DNA from: Perkinsus olseni
Lineage: Eukaryota > Perkinsozoa > Perkinsida
Assembly (NCBI GenBank): GCA_013115125.1
Contig: JABANN010000034.1
Span: 50,028-114,027, forward strand
Direction of reading: 5' to 3'
Length of the DNA stretch: 64,000 bases
Below, one piece after another: positions 45,265 to 55,879 of the stretch (position 1 is its first letter; every line of letters starts with the position of its first letter). The notes beneath the pieces are model-generated. The model had not been told where the DNA came from. It saw only the letters and a program-made list of their open reading frames with translations, and searched no databases. A program made the translations under genes and the position numbers.

Positions 45265-48200
45265 TCACTCATTCTCTACAGCTGTCCTCGTAAGGAGGTA
45301 TGGGTCAACGAAGAACTCTCTGGCGACCACCGCTTCACGAGTATGCTTGTCATAGCCCAACAGGGAGCCTTCACAGGCCGACACCCACTCAATGTCAGCG
45401 CCTTCTGTACCAGGGATCTCAGCTCGGCCTAGGAACCTCCCCGAGACCATAGACCACAGATCGATCTCAGAGTTCGGAAGCAACACATAAGCATTCTCAT
45501 CTGCTGTATGGACCGACACAGCGTTGGGATACTTCGCTGCACCCGGGTACCAATGCGAGCTCTTACCGCTGTTGAAGTAGATCTGAGCGTCATCTCGGGA
45601 AATGGCAACCCAGGCCCCCGCTGCGGACTCCGCAATGAGCCTTGGCTGAGGAGCGGACTCGGCAGCAAGCAGCACTTCATTACCGCTGGCACACTCGATA
45701 ACCCTACCACCCGACAGGACGGCGAGCTCGTCGTTCCGCAGAATGAGGGCATCATCAATCACTGAACTCGTAAGACCACACTTGCGTGTGACCGCCGAAC
45801 TGAGGAGCCTCGAACCCAGCAAGTCCGCTGTATAAACCTCACTGGTCGAACGGCATGCAATGGAGGAGGGAGAGTAGAAGGCAGCACCGTCCAGAAGCGC
45901 CGGGGTGGCATAGGATACAGGAGAGCTGAGCAAGTGACGGTTGATGCCTTCCCTGACCGCTGCATTGCGGTCCCCGGTAGTATCTATCTTGGCGATCTCG
46001 AGGGCTGTGTCAACTATGGCACCACACCAACAGAGGAGGGAGACGATACTGCCAAAGTTAGTCATCTGAGTTAGAGGCAACATCATGCATAAGCACAAGT
46101 CACTACGACGACCACCACTATTACCCTTAATGGCATCCTCGACCGTGCCTTATTGAAGCGGTTATCCTCAAGCAAGTGGAAGCCCTTAGTCTTCTGGACC
46201 TCCTTATAAGCCTTCACCTTCTGCTCGTATTCATCCAGCTCCTCAGGGATGAGGGAGAGGCCTCGGGCTCGGCCCTGGTGGTACGAAAGAGTGGAAATTC
46301 CACAGCTGTAGCGATCCCACTACCTGTAACGCTTCATCGGGCATGTCCCACTGCACCTCCCCGGTATCACAATTGAGGTGATAGGGCATAGTCTGCCCCT
46401 CCTCATCAACATACTCGAGCCTGATCCATCCCTCCCTAGGCTGGAATGGAGTACCAGGAGTGCAGTCCCCTCGGCCCTGCTCAGCTCGGACGGCTCCTGC
46501 TAGGGCTTTCCGTTGAGTAGCGAATTCACCCTTCAGCTGTTCCAACTCCCGAAGCTCCTACAAAGGGACTAGTGAAAGACGGTGAGCGTCACGACGACAA
46601 GAGCCCTCACCCCATCACTGAGCTGCTTCTGCTCCTTCTCCGTCTCCCAATGCCTGAAAAGCCTCCCCAAACTCCTCTCAGTCGCCTTGCACTGCCTTCG
46701 GAGATCCTCAGAAATATCAGGATGATAGCCTTTCTTCGGGTTCTTGAAGTTAATCTTGTCGCTGGCGGGACCGTACGTGTTGAGCGGACCGTCTTCGGGG
46801 AAGCTCGGCAGATTCAAGTGCCTGTGGAATCGTCCTTTTCACCCGTCCAATCATACCGCCACCTCACCCTGCGTGCATGTGCTTAGGCTGAGCCAGAGGC
46901 TCGGCAACTTCCTCCATGGTCTCAACACCGAAGCCCATCACATCAATGCACCATACTGTCGAGAACTTCACGGGCAGGCCCTTGGAATCAGGCTTGCACA
47001 GGTAACTGAGCGGAGACCGTGCAAGTCTCCCACAAAATGAGAGTTCGTCAACAAAACGAAAAGCAGAACCTCGCACCTGAATTCGCGATTCCTCAAGAGT
47101 ACTACATAAAGAAGGCCTGCCAGCCGCCCGCTAGTATGACCGCCACAAGGCCAGTGATGGCTCCACCGAACTCCGTGATGGCATACGTGTCCTCCTTCTG
47201 TACCGCGTTGACGTACAGAGCCGTATCAATGGATTGCAGGGCGAGTGGTACAAATAGTAGGAATAACTACACACGAACGATGAACCGGCGGCGCCAAGAG
47301 AAGCGTGGTAACGCTTACCATGACCATATTCTCCCGGGGCGTGAGAAGTGCATTAATCTGCATGTGGATGAAAGCGGCGGTGAAGCAACAGATGGTGTAC
47401 GCATAGGCCGCCCATGGCTGGTTGAAGAAGACTCCATAGTAGGCCAGAGAGAAATAAGACATGGCAGTAAGCAACTGATTGGTACCTGCAAGAAGGGAAA
47501 TGGCGAGGTGAAGGGATGGAGTCCAGGGAGCATCATCACCCCAACACATGCAGACTCTAGCGAAGGCCTCATGGCATTGCCACTTCTTATGCATCATGTT
47601 GAAGAGGTTAAAGTGGGCCAAGAACACCTCCCAATCCGTTGTCAGATCAGCAACACCCTAAAATGCAAGAACCGTGCAAACGTCAAGACTCCACCAAGAT
47701 CACACCGATATAATCGCACAGAGGGGACGGCTGTTCGAGTTCCCGACTGCCCTACCCTATTCGGTCTGTTCTTATTGGCTAGACTGGAAGGCTGAGTCCT
47801 CAAGTCCTTGGGGAGATCATGACCATACTTCCGCCCTTGCTCGAATACAATAGGCACACGGAGCATGGACACAACACCGCTGGCTGAGGGGATACGCACA
47901 ACGTGAACGATTTGTACGGGGCTCTCTTAATACCTTCATAATCCTTCAATCGCGAAGCAGCATCTGCAATCTCTTGGGCGCTGGGGACTGGAAGCCTCAA
48001 CCATTGGGTGAGGGCACGGACAGAGAACACTTGGGCATTCACAGAGGCATGCAAGGCAAACCAGAGCGAGAATAGGAGAAATATGATCGACGTGCCTGAG
48101 CAACACTCGACCTCCTACTCCCGCGGTACAAACGCCTGCCGTCCACCACAAGATACCAAGTTCAATTCCCATCCTCCCCACCTTTACTACCAAGTGATAT

Positions 48201-48543
48201 CGCATATGCCCAGAATAGGAAGTTCTGCGTCGGTGATGGTATACGTCCTTTGTAGAACATCTCAATGCACCATACCAGTAGGATAGTACTCACAGTCTGA
48301 TGAAGGGCAAAGCAACATCTACAGGAGAGCTCCAACGCCATCCAGTCTTACCGCGTAGTTATCCATCTTTCCGATAGTAAGGCCGAACAAATCGTGAAGA
48401 TCCTCTCGATAGAGGTCGACCTGTCTAACACGCATCTTCTGCTGCTGGTAAAGATTCTTCTGTCGCAGCTCATTATTGAACTTCCAATTTTCTCGATTGT
48501 ACGAGAACAGCTCTCCACCAGCCTCCTTCGCAAACTCAGCCAT
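45265..48543 (-). CDS. Multi-span membrane protein with WW domain and C-terminal ectodomain (paralogue A)
   Basis: Same family and orientation as paralogue B. ATG at 48543: ELFSYNRENWKFNNELRQK, then QQQKMRVRQVDLYREDLHDL and LTIGKMDNY. Spans follow (SIIFLLFSLWFALHASVNAQ) with FSVRALTQWLRLPVPS, FLAHFNLFNMMHKKWQC, more spans (AYAYTICCFTAAFIHMQIN, FGGAITGLVAVILAGGW) and KFSTVWCIDVMGFGVE. A cytosolic insert absent from copy B carries a WW domain (GWIRLEYVDEEG, then LNCDTGEVQWDMP) flanked by charged helices. A Val-rich or Trp/Cys span then leads to a C-terminal ectodomain (45265 to about 46000) homologous in position and style to that of B. Exons are many and short. Function unknown; membrane receptor, channel or scaffold are all possible. 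Confidence 0.75.
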
Positions 48544-49007
48544 CCGCCGCGAGGTAGAGGATCAAGAAAAGTGTAAGGCAACTGGGCAAACCTGGAATCG
48601 ATTCCCCTCCCAAGAATCGAACCTCCGAACGCCACAACCTCAGGGTATAGAACGAGTAACCGCGTAGACTCCCAGCTACACTACCTGGCCAGCCCATCCC
48701 AGCTACTAACTTGTAAATGTTAGAGTTTCCCGTCTGACGAGATTGCGCAACGCCACCTGGTGAGCAGCGTAATTCCGGTATCCTGCACAAAAGCATTCAA
48801 CTGGGTGACACGCATGTTACAGTGGCCCAGTCCTTGCGGACGCTAGGTTTTGCATTGACCTTCCAAGACTTTATTTTGCTGCAGCTCCTGTCATCCACTC
48901 AGAACGGCGCTAACGCATCAGCGAAGCGACGCTGACTTTTACTTCTCCGATGCGCGCGCCTACAAGTATCGCATGTTACTTCTCGCTCGCCCTTTTCTCG
49001 GGGGATG

Positions 49008-49295
49008 CGTGAAATGCCGGGTAATTCCCAAAATCCAAGGGAAAGGTACAAAATCCAAGGTGGCACTTTCGGGGATCGTGTTCCCCACGGTAATAGTTCC
49101 GGTTTCTGGTTGCCCTGGGTAACAGTTTCGGGATCGGGTTGCCCTGTCGGGTTTCGGGAGGGGTTTCTGGTTTCCCGTTCCTGCCTTGACCCGCAGTTCT
49201 GGGTTTTTTTCTGTTGATTTTCCCTCCCTGTCGCACGCGCTTCCTTGGATTTTGTACCTTTCCCTTGGATTTTGTACTTCACCCGTGAAATGCCC
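49008..49295. mobile_element. Palindromic MITE-like element
   Basis: A 31-bp arm (49030-49060, AAAATCCAAGGGAAAGGTAC...) is exactly inverted at about 49243-49273. The arm itself contains two copies of AAAATCCAAGG. Between the arms lie repeats of GGTTTCTGGTTGCCCTGGGTAAC and TCGGGTTTCGGG type, resembling the interior of the element at 20571-21158. No open frame of interest. It lies between the divergent starts of the multi-span gene A (-) and the secreted family (+). Confidence 0.7.
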
Positions 49296-49524
49296 GATTT
49301 TGACATTCCGCGTAAGTCTGGACTGGCCAGAAGCATTAAATTCTCCCTTGTAAACGATACTCGTTCTCGGGCTGTCGACAGATCATGAGAATCATCGCTA
49401 TTCACTGCACCATGAACAGGAGCTCGGGTGTCGTGAGTTCTTCAGCCACGGCGAGCTCATCTCCCGATGAAGCCATGATGCGGGAGGGTTCCACCTTTCA
49501 GTTCCACTCCGTCACACCTCTCGA

Positions 49525-51123
49525 ATGAAAAAATCATCCTTCATCAGTGCCATGGCTCTCTTACTAGTAGAGACTCCGACTTGTATGGGAGGGGTGATTA
49601 CGAAGCTGCTGCGACGTGGTCAAACCATCACTAAAAAGGTGTGTCCCCACCCAAGGGCGTTGCGTACTCGGGCGGTCTTGCTCTTCATCTTTTATTCGAC
49701 CGTTGCTACCTCATGCATGGGTTGGCCAGCTGGGGCTGACTCATGGGCTCGTGGGATGAGCTCCGCAGACTTCAACTAACCATCTGATTCGTGCGCTAGG
49801 AATTTTAAGAAGTACGCCGATGAACCGAATGACGTCACCGTGGATCGAACCGGTGCCGCTCACTGGTACCGCCTACAGTGCTGTTGCATCCCTCTCAGGC
49901 TTCTGTCGATACACGCGATATGCGCTCCTTGTCTGAGTTTACTCCTGACGGGACTACTTTGGTGAGACTATTATTGGCGTTATTGAGAAAAATCGCTTGC
50001 TTCAGCTCAAGCTGGGCTATGATAAGGTCGAGAACGATAGGGATGGGGAAAAGTTGGTCTTGACGGATGTTAGCCGCTACTCGAGGATCGCAGGAGAGCC
50101 TACAGGTCCTTTTACATTCGATGATGATGAAGATGAAGCCGACGAGAGCATCTCCTTCGACGTCTTCCTGGATAGGGGAGTGTTTGCACTTGTGTCAAAT
50201 GGTTCATTGGCGAAGGATTTGGTGGAAATGAGGGAGAAAGAGAACTCTGTAGAAGAGCTCAAAGAAGAACGTCCCGAGCTTGAAGGTTACTCCCTCGAGA
50301 GATTCGGTAACGAACTGAAGACAGAATCCAACCAGCTGAGAATGAAGCAGAATCGCTGTGATGCCCACGATTTGATCTCGTTCCAAATCTTCCAGCCCGA
50401 TGGTATAAATACCAGATCGGTGAGTTGCTGTAGTAAGCACTTCATTCCTTCAACGATGGCAAATGCTGAAAAAGGATTCAAGATTACCGAGCTGTCCAGC
50501 TCCTTCGGCAGGCACTATGATCCGTAGGCACACAGAGGCGGGTGGTGCTCAGAGGCACATGAGAGTGCTCTGAAGGGGCGCATCCTGTAAATGGTTGCTA
50601 GAATTATTCGCGGTCGTCCGTCAATACGCCTTTCACACGACCGTGATGGGCTGGACGCGAGTACTCAGAATATCAAGAAATGACTCACTGTGATGAGTTC
50701 GTGTTTCACTCCCCTGCCGCCCCTATCCACATGGCCCTCACTCTACTCAGGAAGCTCGAACTGAAATTCGACATGGATCTCCTGCGGAAGATGGAGGCCG
50801 TAGCAAAGGTCGAAGTCCCCAAACGTGGCGCCAAGCTGACCAAACAGTACCTCACTCAACTGTGCAGAAAGCAGCTGTCGAACTACGCTCGTTACCTGTT
50901 GAAGCAGGAAGGAATCAAGACCAGTAGATCTGATCCGGATATCAGAGAGAACGACCTGAGAGGAATCGTTATGTGGCTCACAACCGGTAGCTACAGAACC
51001 GTGCCGGCGGACCTCAATGATGAGTCGGCCGATGACGAACTGGAAAGACCGCAGCATCAACTAACGATTAAAGGGAAGACTCCGACCAGAGGAAGGAGCA
51101 GAAGATCCGAGAATGCTCAGTAA
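49525..51123 (+). CDS. Secreted protein of unknown family, tandem copy I
   Basis: First of three tandem paralogues. ATG at 49525 opens a signal peptide (MKKSSFISAMALLLVETPT) with a basic segment after it. After an intron-rich stretch, a long exon (about 49995-50420) reads LKLGYDKVENDRDGEKLVLT, DVSRYSRIA, an acidic loop FDDDEDEADESISFDVFLD and DAHDLISFQIFQPDG. Next come GFKITELSSSFGRHYDP (50470-50526) and a last exon from about 50745: LRKLELKFDMDLLRKMEAV, LTQLCRKQLSNYARYLL and LRGIVMWLTTGSYRTVP, with a basic tail ending at 51123. The three conserved blocks recur in the same order in copies II and III. No known fold is recognised. The exact junctions between exon 1 and 49995 are not fixed. The roughly 490 bp after it carry no supported gene. 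Confidence 0.65.
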
Positions 51124-51615
51124 CCATTCTACGATGAGATCCGACGTAGACAGTCAACCGAGACTATCGAACTTCATTACTATAAAGTCGTGGGCTGCTG
51201 TTCGTTCAAGATGTGACGTTGCATGTTCGTGAGAGTTGAAGAGAGCCACATGTTGAGGTTGTCAAGCCAAGGATGAGCTGCGCGGTCCTCATTTTTGCGT
51301 ACCTTTCTCGATAACCGCCGACCACAAGGAAGAGAACCGCTCAGGGGCGAGCTCTTCGCTCTGAGGGGAGAACTTAATGCCGTAGTGAAAAATTCGGTGT
51401 AGCGCTTTTCGGAAGGGACTCCGTCTAATTCGCGGGCCGTTCCTTGAACAAGTATCGAAATCCGATAGCACGACGGCAAGTGGCGGCGTGCCACGGATCG
51501 AACTCCGGGGAGGGCATCACCAGCCGTAGACTTATCGGTTACGGCAGCCCATGACGGTGCTGCATCACGGAGAATTCTCTTGACCAGCTGTATTGAAGCA
51601 CCCCGTCCTCTTGCC

Positions 51616-53041
51616 ATGACTAAATCGTCCATCTTTAAAGCGCTGATGCTCTTCCTGCTTGAAGCTCCGCTCAGCAGGGGGGCGTTTTCCCTGGCTACAA
51701 AGATAGTCAAGAAGTCTCTTGCACCTCCTAAGAGACCTGCTGTTAAGGTGAGCGCTTGGTCACTTGCTGGCATCCGCAAGAATCTAATACCACAGAATCG
51801 TGGGCGTTAGTTGTTGCATAAACTTGTGGATTTCTCAAGGGTCGTGAACAACGATCTGAATCGAGTGAAAAACCACCAGAGAAGCGCCGCGGAGCGTCGA
51901 ACCGTAGGCTACTTCATGTAGAGCTACTAGGACCTTCGCCACGAAGGCCACCGAGTCGTGCCGAGTTCACTGGCATGCATCACTGGCAGCGCATACCGTG
52001 CAGTTGCACCTTCTCAGGCTCCAGTCGAAACACGCGACACACGCTACCTAACCAATACTACTCCCAAGGAGAGGAGTTTGGTGAGGTCAGTCTGACCATC
52101 CTCCAAATTCATCAGTCGCTTCAGGTCGAGCTGGGGTACGACAAAGTTATGAGGGAGGATGGTGGAGAGGACCTGGTCTTGACGGATGCTAGCCGATATA
52201 CGATGATCGCGGACTCTCCCGATGACCTGGAGAAGAAAGTTTACGACAACCTCTCACTCGACGTTTTCCTTGACAAAGACTTGCTAAGACTCGTAGAAAG
52301 GACAGAGGACTACTTTACCATCCCAAAGAAGGAATCCCGTCTCTTGAGATTGGCCAAGGATCACTGTGAAGCTAGCGACTTGATGACGTTGTGGGTCCTT
52401 CACCCGAATGGCGAGCGAAAAGCTGCGGTGAGCTGCTACGGCAACTGAAACATTCCAGCTAGACTCCTCCCAGATAACATGGAGTGTGGGGTTGAACTTG
52501 GAGATGACTGATCCCAAGGAGGGTTTCAAGATCAGCGAGATATCCAGCTCTTTCGGAAGGAAATATGATCCGTAAGTTACGCAGGAATTCACCCTCTCGC
52601 TCGCCCGGGGCGTAGTTCGGAAGGGGAGCAGCGCATGAGAATTCCCTTATGCCCGGGCATTTGTGACAATTCAGGCAACTTAATCTCAAGTTCGACATAG
52701 AGCGTTTGCGTGCGCTCGAGAATGCTACCAAGGCTGAGGTTCCCGAACCCGGCGCGGTGCTGACCAATGCTAACCTGACTGAGCTGTGCTGGAAACAGCT
52801 TATAAGATACGGTCACGTTCTCGAACAACACGAGAAAATAAAGCCGAAAATTCTGGATCCTGAGTTCAAGGCGGACTACCTGAAAGGAATCGTCATGTGG
52901 CTCTTGACAGGCAGCTACAAGACCGTGCCGGAGGATTTACAATATAAATGGACTTTAGACAAGAGCATCAGGCCTCATCATCAAATAACAGTCTCGGGAA
53001 GGACCGCGGAGAGAAAGGAAGTTACAAAGGAAGCCAAGTAG
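51616..53041 (+). CDS. Secreted protein of unknown family, tandem copy II
   Basis: Second paralogue. ATG at 51616 gives MTKSSIFKALMLFLLEAP, a signal peptide, then a basic Lys/Pro segment (KIVKKSLAPPKRPAVK) before a GT donor. The central exon (about 52110-52420) reads VELGYDKVMREDGGEDLVLT, DASRYTMIAD, SLDVFLDKDLLRLVER and EASDLMTLWVLHPNGE. A short exon has GFKISEISSSFGRKYDP (about 52522-52573). The last exon has LKFDIERLRALENATKAEV, LTELCWKQLIRYGHVLEQ and LKGIVMWLLTGSYKTVP, stop at 53041. Closest to copy I in every block. Secretion is inferred from the signal peptide only; extracellular or vacuolar destinations are both possible. The 396-bp gap to copy III has no gene I can support. Confidence 0.65.
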
Positions 53042-53437
53042 TCATCTTCCGATACATTCAAGAGGAAATTCGGGAAGTGACGATCAGAATCAGATTTTTC
53101 AGAGAACGTTGTATGTTGTTCATGTGAAGTTGATACAGTATGATGCTGTGACATGTCGATGCTGTTCACGCACCAAGATTTTGAGTTGCCTCACTCCATG
53201 GAGTGCCGCCATTCGCGGTCATTCTACACCAGCGTAGTGTTCTTCCATCTAACAGTCAGGGACACGGTGTCATCAATGCCAAACAGAGCATGTGTGTCAA
53301 TCATCCTCATCATGAGAAGGGGACTACCGCTCGCTACGATAGAATCCTCCTTTCGCCGGAAAGATCGGCCCTCCTCAATTCTGACAATGCGAGTCTGTGG
53401 CTCAGGCTATTATAACTTAGTCTACGACCAATTTAAT

Positions 53438-54950
53438 ATGCTCCTTTCACTACACCTATTGAGACCAGTGGCACTACTCCTGGTATACTCGCCTGGGAGC
53501 TTGGGAAGCGAATTTGTGAACAGAGAAGAGCAGACGACAGTGTGGGACAAGATCAAAGCCAAGTGCTTGCCCAAATGGTTAACAACGAACGTGAGTGACG
53601 GGACTGAGGATATTTGGATGACTCTCCCACTGCTATTTCCCCCACATGCTGATGCAATCTTTATGATGATAGAGCCCACACTGTCACAGTAGGTGTGAGT
53701 CCTGAGCTCATAGCGGATGAGTATAATGATACTAGTCCTGCTATACACGGCTATTGCGCGATCACGTTTCTGATGCTGGACAGGGGCCCTGTATGCTTAG
53801 ATAGTATTCGTTGTTGTTGTTGCCTTTGTAGACGCATTCGTCACAAGTCACGCTTAAGAGCTCCACTCCTGACGGAAGATTACTGAGAGTGAGCAGGCTG
53901 AGCACCAACTTTCCTATTCAAAAGCAGGAGCTGAACTGAGTGTACCTCTCCTTAGTGCGATATAGGTCACACTGGCAACGACACTGAAGCCGTCACGCAC
54001 GTTGCCTACCACGTTCAACTTCCTAAGAGGTGGCGAGGATGCTCTAGGATTGTCGACCACAAGATGACAGAACTTTTCCCAGATACAGCTACTCCTTCGA
54101 GGCCTTCGTTTCCAATGACGTGTTGAGCTATGCTTGTCAACTAATACCAGAAAATCCAGATGAAAAACCTGACATAGAGGAGATTGGCAGAGCCCTGAGG
54201 AGGAAGGCCAATAGTCGTCGAAGGGAGACTAATGCATGTACAGCTACTGACCTCATGGAGATCCCTGTCGGTCGCAATAAAACTGTGAGTCAACTCGAGA
54301 CTGCTGGGGGAATCAGCGCAGTATATTGCTACAGGTGGCGTGGATAACAACAATTGAGCTGGAGATGAAAGATCCTAAGATGGGCTTCATGATTACGGCT
54401 CTGTCCACGAGTTTCGGGAAGAAATACACCCCGTAAGCCGTCCTGCTTCCCACCCATGATGGATCGTTCAAGGAGTGACTTGGCTCTTCGGTTTAGAACA
54501 TGATTAAGATGGAGATGATTGATTTCGTCGATGCGCCCTCTCGCAGCTTCTTTTTTCTTTAGTAAGTTGAAGTTCAACTTGGACATCAACCGGCTATCGA
54601 AGCTCGAGAGGAAGAATAGAGTTACATTTGCTGATGGCAAGCCCCGCAACTTCACCCAGCCCGAACTGACGGACCTCTGCTACCAGCAGCTGCTCCACTA
54701 CAATCAATACATCGGAACTATGGAGGATAACGTGTTTCGTAGCCCCATCTTCCGACCCCCTCCCGAACCATTCACTGTGAGGAAATTGCTCATGTGGCTC
54801 ACTACGAACAGCTCCAAAACATTGCCACCCAATTTACCATACACATCGGCCAAGCATGACCTATCGGTCTGGGCACGGCGCCCTGATCGAGAAAGGTATA
54901 CGGATTACCGCCAGGACATCGAGCGGTTGGTCTTCGAGGAGGACGCATAG
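53438..54950 (+). CDS. Secreted protein of unknown family, tandem copy III (diverged)
   Basis: Third and most diverged paralogue. ATG at 53438 opens a signal peptide (MLLSLHLLRPVALLLVYSPG) followed by VNREEQTTVWDKIKAKCLPK and a GTGAGT donor. The central exon (about 54082-54290) keeps RYSYSFEAFVSNDVLSYA and ATDLMEIPVGRN. The short block is GFMITALSTSFGKKYTP (about 54382-54435). The last exon reads LKFNLDINRLSKLERKNRV, LTDLCYQQLLHYNQYIG and VRKLLMWLTTNSSKTLP, and adds a charged tail (RRPDRERYTDYRQDIERL), stop at 54950. One or two exons between the signal peptide and 54082 were not fixed; a segment at about 53966-54063 is a candidate. Function unknown. Confidence 0.55.
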
Positions 54951-55879
54951 GCCTTCAGCAGGAGCGAGTTGACGTCTTCATGATGTCGCTGTCTGTGTTG
55001 TTGTGTGATGTTACCGAAGTTTGTTCTTGAGTTGCAAGTCGGCAGCCTCGTTCCTTATTATTGTTCGCTTGAGACGAACGTTGAGAACCTGAATCGGCTA
55101 ACGAGTCTTCGTCATGGTTCGCCATACTTAGCTGTACGATGGATTATTCCTCCTTCCCGCGTGTGGTGCATACTGTGCTCTTCTGGCTCTTCGACGGATG
55201 ATGCTCAGGATTGGTTTACTCACAGCTTCGACGTAGGATACGGCTCTAGCCGGCCGAAGGACGATACGCCACTCAGGAAGAGTCATTGCCAGTCACCATA
55301 GGCTAACGTACGGAGAGAGAATACTCGATCCACTTCTTCTATTTCAAGCCTTCTATGGCTTGCAGACTCGGGAGATGCTCACCGAAGCTGACCATTGTCT
55401 GATGGTACTTAATGCTCTCTCACCGCTGCGGCGGCCAGTTTTTAAGAAATCCACCTGGTGTTTCGTTCCCTGACTGATGCGACCTGTAGTGAGCCTCTAT
55501 GAAGTAAGATGATCTCTAGGCACAACTTGAGCAATGAGGGTGCCATCCTGAACTTAGTACCGCTGAATGAGCGAAAAACGCAAACACACAGCTCAAGTGC
55601 CCACACATCATCTCATCGAAGCCATGATGACAAGCACAGCCACTAAGAGAAGTGAGACTCCGCCTTGTCTGGGTTGCGCTGATGATGTTAATGCAGCCAG
55701 CCTTGCGCAGTAGTCGTTGAATCTAAGATCCAGCGACATGTCCATGCGCGATTGAGCATGTTAAGCACTATAGACAAACAAAACAGCGAGGACGGACACC
55801 GCGACTACGACATATAAAGCAAGTCGAGAGGTGATACACTAGGCCGGGTAGAACACCAAACCGAAATCACTGCAGATCA
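54951..55879. other. Intergenic between convergent genes, no supported gene
   Basis: About 930 bp. One plus frame (55005-55301) with no recognisable motif. Convergent gene ends flank it, so it should hold 3' UTRs and terminators only. Confidence 0.4.

Noticed and set aside
48590-48700. tRNA-like GGTTCGATTC and TGGCCAGGTAGTG on the minus strand upstream of the multi-span gene A.
   Set aside because: A- and B-box-like strings are present, but neither a T-stem nor an acceptor stem pairs, so no tRNA is called.
49840-49870. GGTTCGATCC on the minus strand inside the first secreted-family gene, with a similar string near 51495.
   Set aside because: No cloverleaf around them; they lie inside or beside coding genes.
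51180-51779. A 199-residue minus-strand open frame.
   Set aside because: It lies antisense to the signal-peptide exon of copy II, has no motif, and the plus-strand gene explains the region.
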